Counted from the stretch's first letter, positions 8,836-18,090 are shown. The stretch is 64,000 nucleotides of DNA from Haloarcula rubra (GCF_019599465.1 NZ_RKLR01000001.1:186001-250000); one strand, 5' to 3'. Made by a program: numbers and translations. Notes: generated from the sequence alone by a model not told the origin.

Positions 8836-9699
8836 ATGCCCCGCAGAAGCGTCCTGTTCTCCCCCGGTGACGAACCCGAGAAGCTACGGAAGGCGCCGCG
8901 GAGCGACGCCGACGTGGTCGTCTTCGACCTCGAAGACGCCGTCGTCCCCGACGCCAAACCCGCCGCCCGCGAGGCCGTTCGGGACGCCCTCGCCGCGATA
9001 CTGCCGGCCGACTGCGAGGTCTGTGTCCGCGTCAACCCCGTCGGCGCGGGGGCGGCCGACGACCTCGCCGTCGTACTGGCGGGTCCGGCCCCGGACAGCG
9101 TGATGCTCCCGAAGACGAGCGACGCCGACGACGTGCGACTGCTCGCGGAGTCGCTCGACGAGGCCGGCGTCGACTGTCCGATTCTCTCGCTCGTCGAGTC
9201 GGCCGCGGGCGTCCTCCACGCCGAGGCCATCGCGGCCGTCGAGGCGACGGACGCCCTCGTGTTCGGGGCCGAGGACCTCGCCGGCGACATCGGCGCGACA
9301 GGGAGCGAGGACCGGAGCGAAGTCGCCCACGCCCGTCAGCACGTCGTCCTCGCGGCGCGGGCGGCCGGAGTGACCCCCATCGACACCCACTTCCCCAACT
9401 TCACCGACGACGCCGGCCTCCGCCGGGACGCCCGCCGAGCGCTCCAGTTGGGCTACGACGGCAAACTCGCCATCCACCCGGCACAGGCGACGGTCCTCAA
9501 CGACGTGTTCACGCCCGACGCGGACCGAATCGAGTGGGCCGAGCGGATTCTCTCGGCCCGCGACGAGGCCGACGGCGGCGTCTTCGTCGTCGGCGGCGAG
9601 ATGATAGACGCCCCGCAGATTCGACAGGCCGAGCGCGTCCTCGAACGGGCGGGCGTCGACGGCCCGCCCCCGGACGATACCCACGACGGCACCACGTGA
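8836..9699 (+). CDS. CitE-like HpcH/HpaI family acyl-CoA lyase or thioesterase
   Basis: A 287-residue TIM-barrel protein of the citrate lyase beta/malyl-CoA lyase family. MPRRSVLFSPGDEPEKLRKA at the N-terminus, VVFDLEDAV with metal-binding and Arg-contacting residues, VRVNPVG, LVESAAGV and FGAEDLAGDIGA are all family hallmarks. A second, longer family member (beta-methylmalyl-CoA lyase) is encoded at 55.7 kb. In methylaspartate-cycle haloarchaea the short paralogue has been linked with malyl-CoA turnover; citramalyl-CoA lyase is another possibility. The neighbouring divergent gene is a MaoC hydratase. Substrate is inference. Confidence 0.82.
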   Translation: MPRRSVLFSPGDEPEKLRKAPRSDADVVVFDLEDAVVPDAKPAAREAVRDALAAILPADCEVCVRVNPVGAGAADDLAVVLAGPAPDSVMLPKTSDADDVRLLAESLDEAGVDCPILSLVESAAGVLHAEAIAAVEATDALVFGAEDLAGDIGATGSEDRSEVAHARQHVVLAARAAGVTPIDTHFPNFTDDAGLRRDARRALQLGYDGKLAIHPAQATVLNDVFTPDADRIEWAERILSARDEADGGVFVVGGEMIDAPQIRQAERVLERAGVDGPPPDDTHDGTT

Positions 9700-9746
9700 C
9701 CATGGCCGGCGGCACCCTTTTGTCTCCGGTCGGCTACTGAGTACGT

Positions 9747-11003
9747 ATGTCTGACGAGGTGAATCCGTTCGAGAGCTTGCAGGAGCAAATCGACGACGCC
9801 GCCGCCTACCTCGAGTACTCCACGGACGTTCTCGAACGCCTCAAACACCCCGAGCGCGTCCTCGAGACGACCCTCTCCGTCGAGATGGACGACGGCTCGG
9901 TCGAGGTGTTCGAAGCCTTCCGCTCGCAGTTCAACGGCGACCGCGGCCCGTACAAGGGCGGTATCCGCTACCACCCGCAGGTCTCCCGCGACGAAGTGAA
10001 GGCCCTCTCCGGCTGGATGGTGTACAAGTGCGCCGCCGTCAACATCCCCTACGGCGGCGGGAAGGGCGGTATCAAGTTCGACCCGCGCCAGTACTCCGCC
10101 AGCGAGGTCGAGCGCATCACCCGCTCGTTCGCGAAGGAACTCCGGCCCCTCATCGGCGAGGACCGGGACATCCCCGCGCCGGACGTCAACACCGGCCAGC
10201 GGGAGATGAACTGGATAAAGGACACCTACGAGACGCTGGAGAACACGACCGAACCCGGCGTCATCACCGGGAAGGCACCCGAGTCCGGCGGGAGCGCCGG
10301 CCGGGTCGAGGCGACGGGCCGGTCGGTGATGCTCACCACTCGAGAGGCCTTCGACTATCTCGGGAAGGACATCGAGAGAGCGACCGTCGCCGTGCAGGGG
10401 TACGGCAACGCTGGCTCGGTCGCCGCGAAACTCATCGACGATCTGGGCGCGAACGTCGTCGCCGTCTCGGACTCCTCCGGGGCCGTCCACAACCCCGACG
10501 GCTTCGACGCCCGCGCCGCGAAAGACCACAAGAACGAGACTGGCTCCCTCGCCGGATTCGAGGGGGCGACGGAGGAACTCTCGAACGAGGAACTGCTGAC
10601 GATGGACGTCGACCTGCTCATCCCGGCGGCGCTGGAGAACGCCATCGACGGCGACATCGCCAACCACGTGCAGGCCGATATCATCGTGGAGGCGGCCAAC
10701 GGGCCGCTGACGCCGCGCGCCGACGACGTGCTCTCTGAGCGCGACGTGGCCGTCTTCCCCGACATCCTCGCGAACGCCGGCGGCGTGACCGTGTCGTACT
10801 TCGAGTGGGTCCAGAACCGCCAGCGCTTCTACTGGGAGGAAGAGCGCGTCAACGACGAACTCGAACGGGTCATCACGACGGCCTTCGAGGACCTCGTCGA
10901 CACCTACGAGCGCACCGACGCCGAGGACTTCCGCACGGCGATGTACGTCGTCGCCATCGAACGCGTCGTCGACGCCGCCGAAGAGGGCGGCATCTGGCCC
11001 TGA
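9747..11003 (+). CDS. gdhA: Glutamate dehydrogenase
   Basis: The 418-residue hexameric-type enzyme interconverts glutamate with 2-oxoglutarate and ammonia. The substrate domain holds [22 protein letters not shown] and the catalytic-lysine loop [25 protein letters not shown] follows, and the coenzyme domain has a Rossmann stretch [12 protein letters not shown]. Glu or Asp/Ser residues that choose NAD or NADP cannot be judged safely. A TATA-like box at about 9714-9722 fits a leaderless ATG at 9747. Glutamate is the substrate of the glutamate mutase encoded at 59-61 kb, so this enzyme could feed the methylaspartate cycle as well as nitrogen assimilation. Confidence 0.95.
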   Translation: MSDEVNPFESLQEQIDDAAAYLEYSTDVLERLKHPERVLETTLSVEMDDGSVEVFEAFRSQFNGDRGPYKGGIRYHPQVSRDEVKALSGWMVYKCAAVNIPYGGGKGGIKFDPRQYSASEVERITRSFAKELRPLIGEDRDIPAPDVNTGQREMNWIKDTYETLENTTEPGVITGKAPESGGSAGRVEATGRSVMLTTREAFDYLGKDIERATVAVQGYGNAGSVAAKLIDDLGANVVAVSDSSGAVHNPDGFDARAAKDHKNETGSLAGFEGATEELSNEELLTMDVDLLIPAALENAIDGDIANHVQADIIVEAANGPLTPRADDVLSERDVAVFPDILANAGGVTVSYFEWVQNRQRFYWEEERVNDELERVITTAFEDLVDTYERTDAEDFRTAMYVVAIERVVDAAEEGGIWP

Positions 11004-11035
11004 ACGCCCGCCGGCAGTCGCCTCGCTGACACCGC

Positions 11036-11049
11036 CGGGGTTTTCCCCG
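11036..11049 (+). terminator. Short hairpin with T loop after glutamate dehydrogenase
   Basis: CGGGG, TTTT, CCCCG forms a perfect five-base-pair hairpin 33 bases after the gdhA stop and 20 bases before the next ATG. Position fits a terminator or processing site, but there is no T-run after the stem. Confidence 0.3.
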
Positions 11050-11068
11050 TGTCTCCCCAAGTCCGGGT

Positions 11069-11554
11069 ATGCCCGTCTTCGAGCGAGAGGTCCGTGTGTC
11101 GGCGCCGCTGTCCGAGGTCTGGGAGTTCCACTCGACGGCCGACGGTCTCGTCGCCCTCACGCCCGACTGGATGCACCTCAGAGTCGAGGAGACGCGCGGG
11201 CCGGACGGCGACCCGGACCCCGAGGTGCTGGAAGCGGGGTCGGTCGTCGTCTCCTCGGTCAAGCCGTTCGGCGTCGCGCCGCGCCAGCGCTGGGTCTCCG
11301 AAATCGTCGCCCGCGAGGAGAGCGAGGCGGAGGCGATGTTCCGTGACGTGATGACCGAGGGGCCGTTCCCCGAGTGGGAACACACTCACCGGTTCCGGGC
11401 CGACGGCGACGACGCCACCATCGTCCACGACCGGGTGGAGTACGAACTCCCCGGCGGTCCGCTCGGCCGGGCGGTCGGTCCCATCGGGTTCCTCGGCATG
11501 GAACCGATGTTCCGCTACCGCCACCGCGAGACGAGGGCGTTACTCGAAGCCTAA
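11069..11554 (+). CDS. SRPBCC (START-like) family protein
   Basis: The 161-residue protein starts MPVFEREVRVSAPLSEVWEFHSTADGLVALTP, the standard opening of polyketide cyclase/ligand-binding SRPBCC proteins. A helix-grip fold with a central hydrophobic cavity is expected from the conserved order (TEGPFPEWEHTHRF, then DRVEYELPGGPLG). These proteins bind lipids or small hydrophobic ligands, and no ligand can be named here. It follows gdhA on the same strand behind a hairpin. Its 3' end overlaps the convergent hypothetical gene by four bases. Confidence 0.8.
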   Translation: MPVFEREVRVSAPLSEVWEFHSTADGLVALTPDWMHLRVEETRGPDGDPDPEVLEAGSVVVSSVKPFGVAPRQRWVSEIVAREESEAEAMFRDVMTEGPFPEWEHTHRFRADGDDATIVHDRVEYELPGGPLGRAVGPIGFLGMEPMFRYRHRETRALLEA

Positions 11555-12093
11555 CCGTCCTGGTACTGGGCTTCGGTCTTCTCGACGGCGACCGGGGCCA
11601 CACGGACCGCCGAGCGACCGGCGAGTTCGACGGTCACGGTCACCGTCCGGGGAGCCACCGACACCACCCGGTCGAGCGGGACGGTCGGTTCGCTCACGAC
11701 CGCCCCGTCGCGATTCCGGGTGATGGCGTAGTCGACAGTGGCGACGAGTCCGAACACGAGGCTCCGTATCCCCCGGCCGAGGCCGGCGTCGGGTTCGTCG
11801 AGTCGGTCCTCGACGACCGGGACCACCGTCTCGGCGGCGCGTTCGAACGCCGTCCAGCGGACCCACTCGTCGAACGGTCGCGTCTCGCCGTCTTCGCGCA
11901 CGGCGTCGCGGTCGGGGAGGTACGTGACTACGTCCCGATCGACGGTCACCGTCGTCTCGACCGGAGCACCGCCGGGGCGGTGGAGGTTACCGTCCAAGGC
12001 GACGTCCGCTCTGGTCGCGTCCGCGACGGCGGTGGCACCGACCAGCGCCGCGAGGCCGCCGCCGACGCCGGCGAGGTACTGTCGTCGATTCAC
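11551..12093 (-). CDS. Uncharacterised protein with an N-terminal Tat-like signal
   Basis: I do not recognise this 180-residue protein. It begins MNRRQYLAGVGGGLAALVGA, an RR-containing signal with a hydrophobic stretch, as in Tat-exported haloarchaeal proteins, and a small-residue cleavage region near ADA. The rest is beta-rich and acidic, with no cysteines or obvious metal site. It ends convergent with the SRPBCC gene and is transcribed away from the small flavoprotein gene at 12.2 kb. An exported or membrane-attached role is likely; function unknown. Confidence 0.7.
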   Translation of the reverse strand: MNRRQYLAGVGGGLAALVGATAVADATRADVALDGNLHRPGGAPVETTVTVDRDVVTYLPDRDAVREDGETRPFDEWVRWTAFERAAETVVPVVEDRLDEPDAGLGRGIRSLVFGLVATVDYAITRNRDGAVVSEPTVPLDRVVSVAPRTVTVTVELAGRSAVRVAPVAVEKTEAQYQDG

Positions 12094-12226
12094 GTCTGTA
12101 CAGTGGACGAATCGGGGAATAAGCCTTCAGATGGGTTCGACGGCGTTTGTAGCGTCGGCGTCGCCGGGACCGGCACCGACCATTCACGGGCGTACATTTA
12201 TCCACCACTGTGACCCAATGCCACCC

Positions 12227-12778
12227 ATGACTGACGTACTGGTCGTCGGCGGGGGTCCCGCCGGCCTGAGCGCCGCACTGTTCACAGCCAAGAACGGTCT
12301 CGACACGGTGGTCTACGACACCGACGAGACGTGGCTTCACAACGCACACCTGTTCAACTACCTCGGTATCGAGTCCAGAGACGGGACCGAGTTCCTCGGG
12401 GACGCTCGCGACCAGGTCGAGGGGTTCGGCGCCGACCTGCGCGAGGGGGAAGTAACGGCCGTCGAGCAGTCCGACGACGGGTTCGTCGCCACCACCGAGG
12501 ACGGCGAGACGGAGGCGACGTACCTCGTCCTCGCGACCGGCACCGACCGCTCGCTGGCCGAGGAACTGGGCTGTGCGTTCGACGGCGACGTGGTGGACGT
12601 CACCGTCTCGATGGAGACGAGCGTCGACGACGCCTACGCCACCGGGGCGATGGTCCGGGACCAGGAGTGGCAGGCCATCATCTCGGCGGGCGACGGCGGC
12701 GCGGCCGCACTCGACGTCCTCTCGAAGGAAGAGGGCGAACACTTCCACGACTTCGACACCCCGGACGACGCCGAGTGA
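12227..12778 (+). CDS. Short FAD-dependent oxidoreductase (thioredoxin-reductase-like)
   Basis: A 183-residue flavoprotein with VVGGGPAGLSAALF at the N-terminus and a C-terminal FAD-contact segment (ATGAMVRDQEWQAIISAGDGGAAA). It lacks the CxxC redox pair and most of the NADPH domain of true thioredoxin reductases (about 310 residues), so it is a compact relative. Two ATGs are possible, 12218 and 12227. I prefer 12227 because a TATA-like box (CATTTATCC, 12195-12203) is centred about 27 bases before it. The stop overlaps the GTG start of the next gene. Confidence 0.8.
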   Translation: MTDVLVVGGGPAGLSAALFTAKNGLDTVVYDTDETWLHNAHLFNYLGIESRDGTEFLGDARDQVEGFGADLREGEVTAVEQSDDGFVATTEDGETEATYLVLATGTDRSLAEELGCAFDGDVVDVTVSMETSVDDAYATGAMVRDQEWQAIISAGDGGAAALDVLSKEEGEHFHDFDTPDDAE

Positions 12779-13665
12779 GCGACTCGGAGCTAGACCCCCG
12801 AATCGCCCTCGTCGTCGCGGTTCTCGCGGTCAGTACCAGCGCGATTCTGGTCCGGGCCAGCGACGCGCCCGCCAGCGTCGCGGCGCTCCACCGGGTCGTC
12901 GCGACGACGCTCGTCGTCGCACCGCTGGCGCTGGGCCACGACCCCGGAGCCTTCACGCGACTCGCTCCGCGTGACGTCGTCGCGGCGGCGGCGACAGGCG
13001 TGGCGCTGGCCGTCCACTTCGCGACGTGGTTCGAGAGCCTCGCGTGGACCAGCGTGGCGGCCTCGGTGACGCTCGTCCAGTCGCAACCGCTGTTCGTGGC
13101 GCTCGGGGCGTGGGCGCTACTTGACGAACGCGTCACGCGGGGGACGACGGCCGGTATCCTGGTGGCCGTCGTCGGCATCGTGGTGATGTCGCTCGGCGAA
13201 CTGCTCGGCGGCGGTGGCGTCGGCCCGAACCCGCTGTACGGGAACGCGCTGGCGCTCGTCGGCGGGGTGATGGCCGCCGCCTACGTACTCGCCGGCCGGT
13301 CGCTCCGACAGCGGTTCCCGCTGCTCCCGTACGTCACCATCGTCTACGCCGTCGCCGGCGTCTGCTTGCTCGTCTTCGTCGTCGGGAGCGGGCACCCGGT
13401 CCTCGACTACCCCCCGCGGGAGTGGCTCCTGTTCTTCCTGATGGCCGTCGGGCCGGGACTGTTCGGTCACACGGTGTTGAACTGGGCGCTGGGTCACCTC
13501 GACTCGAGTCTGGTGAGCGTCTCCCTACTGGGTGAACCAGTCGGGAGCGCACTGCTGGCCCTGTTCTTGCTCGCCGAGGTCCCCGGGTCGTGGACGCTCG
13601 CCGGCGGCGTCGTCGTCCTCGCCGGCATCGGCGTCACGGCCCGGTCGCGGAACGCGGTCAGTTAG
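12775..13665 (+). CDS. EamA/DMT family transporter
   Basis: A 296-residue integral membrane protein with ten predicted helices in two EamA repeats. Repeat 1 ends LLDERVTRGTTAGILVAVVGIVVM and repeat 2 ends FLLAEVPGSWTLAGGVVVLAGI, the typical internal duplication of drug/metabolite exporters. The start is GTG 12775, which overlaps the TGA of the flavoprotein gene, so translation is probably coupled. The gene overlaps the convergent kinase gene by eight bases. Substrate unknown. Confidence 0.88.
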   Translation: MSDSELDPRIALVVAVLAVSTSAILVRASDAPASVAALHRVVATTLVVAPLALGHDPGAFTRLAPRDVVAAAATGVALAVHFATWFESLAWTSVAASVTLVQSQPLFVALGAWALLDERVTRGTTAGILVAVVGIVVMSLGELLGGGGVGPNPLYGNALALVGGVMAAAYVLAGRSLRQRFPLLPYVTIVYAVAGVCLLVFVVGSGHPVLDYPPREWLLFFLMAVGPGLFGHTVLNWALGHLDSSLVSVSLLGEPVGSALLALFLLAEVPGSWTLAGGVVVLAGIGVTARSRNAVS

Positions 13666-14455
13666 CGCGCTGTTCGACGGCCCCGCGGATGGCGGCGGCG
13701 TCGAAGTCGTGGTCCGGCCGGATGTTGACGAAGTCGAGGAACTCCTCGGCGCCGAGGAGTTCGTCGGTGGTGTAGTACCGCGCCGCGGCCGCGACGGCCC
13801 GGCGGCCGCCGACCAGCGGTTCCAGCGCCCCCAGCGCACAGGCGAGGTCGTACGCTCGCGCGTCGTCGATGGCGTCCTCGCGGACGCTGGTCGCGTCGAT
13901 GAAGTACACCGCGTCGTCGGCGACGAGGACGTTCTCACACCGGAAGTCGCCGTGGGCGAGGCCCGCCTCGTGCATCCGGTGGAGGTAGTCGAACACCGTC
14001 TCGGCGTGGCGGTCGACGGCCTCGGCCGGTAACTCGTCGAGCGTCTCGAACTCCCGCAGGTACTCGAAGACGAGGACGCCCATCCCCTCGTACTCGAAGG
14101 CCTCGATGGGTTCCGGCGCGTTCACGCCCAGTTCGCGCATCCGCTCGGTGGCTTCGAGTTCGTGTTCGGCCATCTGGGCCGGCGTCCCGAAGTGCTCGAA
14201 GAAGCCCTCGGTGCCCGAGGAGAACGCGCCGAGGTTCCGGCCCGTCGTCAGGAGGGCGTGGACCAGCGAGTTCTGCTGGGTGATGACCTTCACGAACCAG
14301 CGGTCGGAGACGACGAACGGCGTCGACAGCCAGTTGTCGGCGTCCAGAAACACCACGCGGCCCGATGGCTCGTCGTACCGGTCGAGGACCGCGCGGGCGA
14401 CGCCCTCCAGTCGGTCCCACGGGACCGTCCCCCGGAGGAGTCGTCGAAACGCCAT
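13658..14455 (-). CDS. RIO/Bud32-like protein kinase
   Basis: The 265-residue protein has the lower lobe of a small protein kinase: LAHGDFRCENVLV is the catalytic loop (HGD with a following Asn) and VYFIDATSV holds the DFG-equivalent Asp. VVSDRWFVKVITQQNSL supplies the ATP-anchoring Lys. It resembles RIO-type and phosphotransferase-like kinases of haloarchaea. Targets are unknown. Start MAFRRLLRG is chosen because sequence upstream in the frame is not protein-like. It is divergent from the acyl-CoA dehydrogenase at 14.5 kb. Confidence 0.8.
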   Translation of the reverse strand: MAFRRLLRGTVPWDRLEGVARAVLDRYDEPSGRVVFLDADNWLSTPFVVSDRWFVKVITQQNSLVHALLTTGRNLGAFSSGTEGFFEHFGTPAQMAEHELEATERMRELGVNAPEPIEAFEYEGMGVLVFEYLREFETLDELPAEAVDRHAETVFDYLHRMHEAGLAHGDFRCENVLVADDAVYFIDATSVREDAIDDARAYDLACALGALEPLVGGRRAVAAAARYYTTDELLGAEEFLDFVNIRPDHDFDAAAIRGAVEQRAN

Positions 14456-14533
14456 CGACCGGACGGAGGCGGGGCGGCCGGATAGGGCTTGTGTCCCCCA
14501 TGGTATTTGATGACAGGATGCGTACCCGGTGGT

Positions 14534-15673
14534 ATGGACTTCACCCTCCCAGCGGAGCACCGCATGATTCGGGACTCGGTCCGGGAGTTCTGTGACGAGG
14601 AGATAGCGCCCATCGCACAGGACATCGAGGACGAACACCGGTTCCCCGCCGAGGTGTTCGACGAACTCGCCGAGTTGGACGTGATGGGCGTCCCCATCGA
14701 CGAGACGTGGGGCGGCCTCGGCGGCGACCAGTTGATGTACGCGCTGGTCTGTGAGGAACTGGGCCGTGTTTCCGGGTCCATCGGGCTCTCGTACGCTGCG
14801 CACGTCTCGCTGGGGTCGAAGCCCATCGAACTGTTCGGCACCGATGCCCAGAAGGAGCGATGGCTCGAACCGCTGGCGACGGGCGACCACCTCGGCGCGT
14901 GGGCGCTGACCGAACCCGGGAGCGGGAGCGACGCCAGCGACATGGACACCACCGCCGAAAAAGACGGCGACGAGTGGGTGCTGAACGGCACCAAGCAGTT
15001 CATCACCAACGCCTCCGTCGCCGGGTCCATCCTCGTCAAAGCCGTCACCGACCCCGGCGCCGGCTACGACGGCATCTCGACGTTCGTCGTCGGCCCCGAG
15101 GACGACGGCTGGGAGGTGACGACGGAGTGGGACAAGATGGGACTGAACGCCTCGCCGACGTGCGAACTGCTGTTCGACGACTGCCGGATTCCCGAGGACC
15201 GACTACTCGGCGCGGAAGGCGAGGGCTGGGAACAGACGCTCAAGACGCTCGACGGCGGCCGCATCTCCATCGCCGCGCTCTCGGTGGGGCTGGCACAGGG
15301 CGCCTTCGAGGCCGCGAAGTCCTACGCCACCGAACGCGAGCAGTTCGGCCAGCCCATCTCGAAGTTCGACGCCGTGCGGGACAAGATAGTCGAGATGGAC
15401 CGCAAGATAGAGCGCGCGCGACTGCTCACCCACAAGGCCGCGACGATGTACGACGCGGGCGAAGACACGACGCGGATGTCCTCGCTCGCGAAACTCGACG
15501 CGAGCGAGATATGCCGCGAAGTCGCCGAAGACGCCGTCCAGGTGCTCGGCGGCTACGGCTACACCACCGACTTCGCGCCCCAGCGGTTCTACCGCGACGC
15601 CAAACTGATGGAGATAGGCGAGGGGACCAGCGAGATTCAGCGACTGGTCCTCGGTCGCGAGTTGGGCCTCTAG
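14534..15673 (+). CDS. Acyl-CoA dehydrogenase (second copy)
   Basis: This 379-residue flavoenzyme is of the same family as the protein encoded at 49-1191. Domains in order: MDFTLPAEHRMIRDSVREF, WALTEPGSGSDASD (FAD contact), QVLGGYGYTTDFAPQRFYRDAK and IGEGTSEIQ with the catalytic Glu. The isovaleryl-CoA or short-chain dehydrogenase subgroup is likely from the C-terminus, but this is inference. A TATA-like box (TATTTGA, 14504-14510) lies 27 bases before ATG 14534, so the message is probably leaderless. The two copies differ enough to imply different acyl-CoA preferences. Confidence 0.93.
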   Translation: MDFTLPAEHRMIRDSVREFCDEEIAPIAQDIEDEHRFPAEVFDELAELDVMGVPIDETWGGLGGDQLMYALVCEELGRVSGSIGLSYAAHVSLGSKPIELFGTDAQKERWLEPLATGDHLGAWALTEPGSGSDASDMDTTAEKDGDEWVLNGTKQFITNASVAGSILVKAVTDPGAGYDGISTFVVGPEDDGWEVTTEWDKMGLNASPTCELLFDDCRIPEDRLLGAEGEGWEQTLKTLDGGRISIAALSVGLAQGAFEAAKSYATEREQFGQPISKFDAVRDKIVEMDRKIERARLLTHKAATMYDAGEDTTRMSSLAKLDASEICREVAEDAVQVLGGYGYTTDFAPQRFYRDAKLMEIGEGTSEIQRLVLGRELGL

Positions 15674-15749
15674 TACGTACCACCTACGTCCGGGTTCTAT
15701 CGCGTTCCCTGCGGTCGGTTCTCGGTAAGTTCCCACAAGAGGAACGCCT

Positions 15750-16028
15750 ATGTCGGTAGCCGTGACCTACCTCGGCATGGACCTGCCGGACATCGCACGA
15801 CCGAGCGCAGACACCCTCGACCAACTCGCAGGCGTCACCGGACTCGGCTGGACGACGTCGCTGCTGGGGTTTCTCACCACGCTCGTCGGGTACGGCCACA
15901 GCGTACTCAGTCGGTTCGCCGCGGAACCACAGACGCTCCTGTACCTCGGCGTCGCGTTCTTCGTGGCGACGCTCGGCCTCGACAGACTCGCCGCGTCGAT
16001 GCGAGAACGACGGCCGCGTTCGGAGTAG
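15750..16028 (+). CDS. Small membrane protein of unknown function
   Basis: A 92-residue protein with two likely transmembrane helices (about 34-55 and 61-80) and a basic tail (MRERRPRSE), giving a C-in prediction. I recognise no family. It lies 76 bases after the acyl-CoA dehydrogenase on the same strand and convergent with a UspA gene. The acidic soluble part and normal codon choice support a real gene. Confidence 0.6.
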   Translation: MSVAVTYLGMDLPDIARPSADTLDQLAGVTGLGWTTSLLGFLTTLVGYGHSVLSRFAAEPQTLLYLGVAFFVATLGLDRLAASMRERRPRSE

Positions 16029-16049
16029 GGGTCCGCGCCCGCGAGAGAG

Positions 16050-16460
16050 TCACGAACTCGAGTTCGGGACGATAGTGACCGGCACGGACGCCGCGTCGAC
16101 GACGGAGAAGGCCGCGTCGCCTGACGCGAGTCGCCCCCTGAGGCCCTTCGGTTCGTGGCCCATGACGATGTGGGAGATGTCGACGTCGGTGGCGACTTCC
16201 AGCAGTTCCTCCCCGATACGGGTCCCTTTGCGGGTGCTCGACCGGCCGACGTGTTCCAGCGCTACCGTCGCGACCACTGTCTCGTCCGCGAGACGCTCTC
16301 TGAGCATATCACGGACCCGTTTCGCCTCGGCGTCGGCGAGTTGGTCGTCCAGCAGGTGGACCACGTACAGTTCCTCGTCGAGTGCCTCACCGAGTCTGAC
16401 GGCGGTATCGATGACTCCGTCGGACACCGCGTCGTTGGCGACGGCCACGAGGATGGTCAT
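16050..16460 (-). CDS. Universal stress protein (UspA family)
   Basis: A 136-residue single Usp domain. It begins MTILVAVANDAVSDGVIDTAV and ends with MGHEPKGLRGRLASGDAAFSVV, a relaxed form of the G-x2-G-x9-G-S ATP-binding motif. Nucleotide binding is therefore possible but the motif is imperfect. I start at ATG 16460. A TATA-like element (reverse of about 16483-16491) lies 27 bases upstream, so the longer MPSRPMPSH start is less likely. Role in stress response by family only. Confidence 0.85.
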   Translation of the reverse strand: MTILVAVANDAVSDGVIDTAVRLGEALDEELYVVHLLDDQLADAEAKRVRDMLRERLADETVVATVALEHVGRSSTRKGTRIGEELLEVATDVDISHIVMGHEPKGLRGRLASGDAAFSVVDAASVPVTIVPNSSS

Positions 16461-16517
16461 GTGCGAAGGCATGGGCCGAGACGGCATAGTAGCTTTCGGA
16501 TGGCTAACACGAGCGCG

Positions 16518-18053
16518 TCACGAGGTGGCCTTCAGATTGTGGACGGCGTCTAGCCACTCGACGACCTCGGCGGTGGGTTCGAGTGCGTCGACGATTCGCT
16601 GGGCGTCCTTGTAGGCCATCGGGGCCTCGTCGCGGACGCTCTCGACGACGGACTCGGAGTAGACGTCCGCCATCGCGTCGGCGAACGCGTCCATGTCGAC
16701 CACGTCGTGGGCCTCGCTCCGACTCATCACCCGGCCGGCGCCGTGCGGGGCGGTCTGGTGGTACGCGTCGTTGCCCTTCCCACGGGCGAGGACCGACCCC
16801 TCGGCCATGTTGAACGGGACGACGAGACGCTGTCCCTCGCGGGCAGGGGTCGCCCCCTTGCGGACGGTCAGGTCCCGGAAGTCGACGTAGTTGTGGACGC
16901 TCTGGAACCGGTCGACCGGGTCGACGCCCAACGTCTCGCAGATGGCGTCGCTCATCAACTCGCGGTTCCAGCGGGCGTACTGCTGGGCGAACAGCATGTC
17001 GACGTAGTAGCCGTGGGCCTCCCGTCCCTCCAGCCAGTCGAGGTCGTTGTCCCGGTCCCCGTCGTCCGGACCCACGTGCGGGCCGAGCGACCCGAGGGCG
17101 TCGAAGGCGTCCTCGATGTCCCGGCCGTCGAGTTCCCGGCGCAGGCGGTCTTTGTCGATGTGGGACTCGCCCTTCCCGCCGGTGACCCACTCGTAGAGGT
17201 CGGCGTCGCTCACCGTCTCGGGGTCGAACTGCAGGTACGCCGCGTACTGCTCGGGAATCTCCTCGCGGATGGCCCCGATAGCCCGGCGGTCCGTCGCTTT
17301 CGACTGCCAGTACTCGGCGACGGACTTCCCGAGGTAGCGCGACCCACTGTGGACGACCAGCCAGTAGTCACCGCCGTCGCGTGCGCGGGCGAACTCCACG
17401 AAGTGGTTGCCGCCGCCCAGCGTCCCGGCGCTCTGGATGACGTGGCCCATCCCCTGTCGTTGGTCGGCCAGAACGCGGTCACAGAGGGTCTCAAAGTAGT
17501 CGCCGTCGTAGCCGTCGAAGTCGAACTCGATGGGGTCGATGCGCTCGCCGAACCGCTCGGCGAAGGCGTCGTCGAACTGGTCGAACACGCGGTTCGCACG
17601 CTCGAACGGGAACTCGTCGACGAGGTGGGGCGCGTCGTCGTAGTCGTGGACGTCACGCCCCATCGGAACGGCCTCGCGGACGCGGCGCTCTCGCTCGGCG
17701 TCCGAGAGCGGGAGGTCCGGGCCGAGGTCGGTCGCCGCCATCCCACACCCGACGTCGACGCCGACGACGTTGGGGACGATGCGGTCACCCAGCGGCATCG
17801 TGAAGCCGATGGGCGCGCCGGCGCCCCAGTGCGTGTCGGGCATCACGCGGACCGATTCGGTGAACGCGGGGTGGTCGACGAGGCGCTGAATCTGGTCGCG
17901 ACACCCGGCCTCGACCAGCGACTCGTCCTCGACCATCACCTGCGCCGTCGTGTACGCCCCGTCCAACTCCAGTACCATCTCGGTGCTGGGTAGTCGGGTC
18001 GGTGTGTTGAAGGTCACGGTGGGGTGACGACCGGTCGCGTCCGCGTTCGACAT
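16518..18053 (-). CDS. rtcB: RtcB family RNA ligase
   Basis: The 511-residue protein belongs to the GTP- and Mn-dependent RNA ligases that join 2',3'-cyclic phosphate and 5'-OH ends. Visible active-site elements are HWGAGAPIG, VGVDVGCGM with metal-binding Asp100 and Cys103, SAGTLGGGNHFVEF, VVHSGSRYLG and, near the C-terminus, TAPHGAGRVMSR with the His that carries GMP. The GVDVGCGM form resembles the bacterial-type subgroup rather than the DINCG form of tRNA-splicing archaeal RtcB, so it may be a repair paralogue. The start is the ATG at 18053. Confidence 0.92.
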   Translation of the reverse strand: MSNADATGRHPTVTFNTPTRLPSTEMVLELDGAYTTAQVMVEDESLVEAGCRDQIQRLVDHPAFTESVRVMPDTHWGAGAPIGFTMPLGDRIVPNVVGVDVGCGMAATDLGPDLPLSDAERERRVREAVPMGRDVHDYDDAPHLVDEFPFERANRVFDQFDDAFAERFGERIDPIEFDFDGYDGDYFETLCDRVLADQRQGMGHVIQSAGTLGGGNHFVEFARARDGGDYWLVVHSGSRYLGKSVAEYWQSKATDRRAIGAIREEIPEQYAAYLQFDPETVSDADLYEWVTGGKGESHIDKDRLRRELDGRDIEDAFDALGSLGPHVGPDDGDRDNDLDWLEGREAHGYYVDMLFAQQYARWNRELMSDAICETLGVDPVDRFQSVHNYVDFRDLTVRKGATPAREGQRLVVPFNMAEGSVLARGKGNDAYHQTAPHGAGRVMSRSEAHDVVDMDAFADAMADVYSESVVESVRDEAPMAYKDAQRIVDALEPTAEVVEWLDAVHNLKATS

Positions 18054-18090
18054 AAAAACCCGCAACCGAACGGGACCGCTTCGCCGAACA

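Noticed and set aside
16707-17993. A long plus-strand frame opposite rtcB
   Set aside because: It is fully antisense to the conserved RtcB gene and has no recognisable domain.
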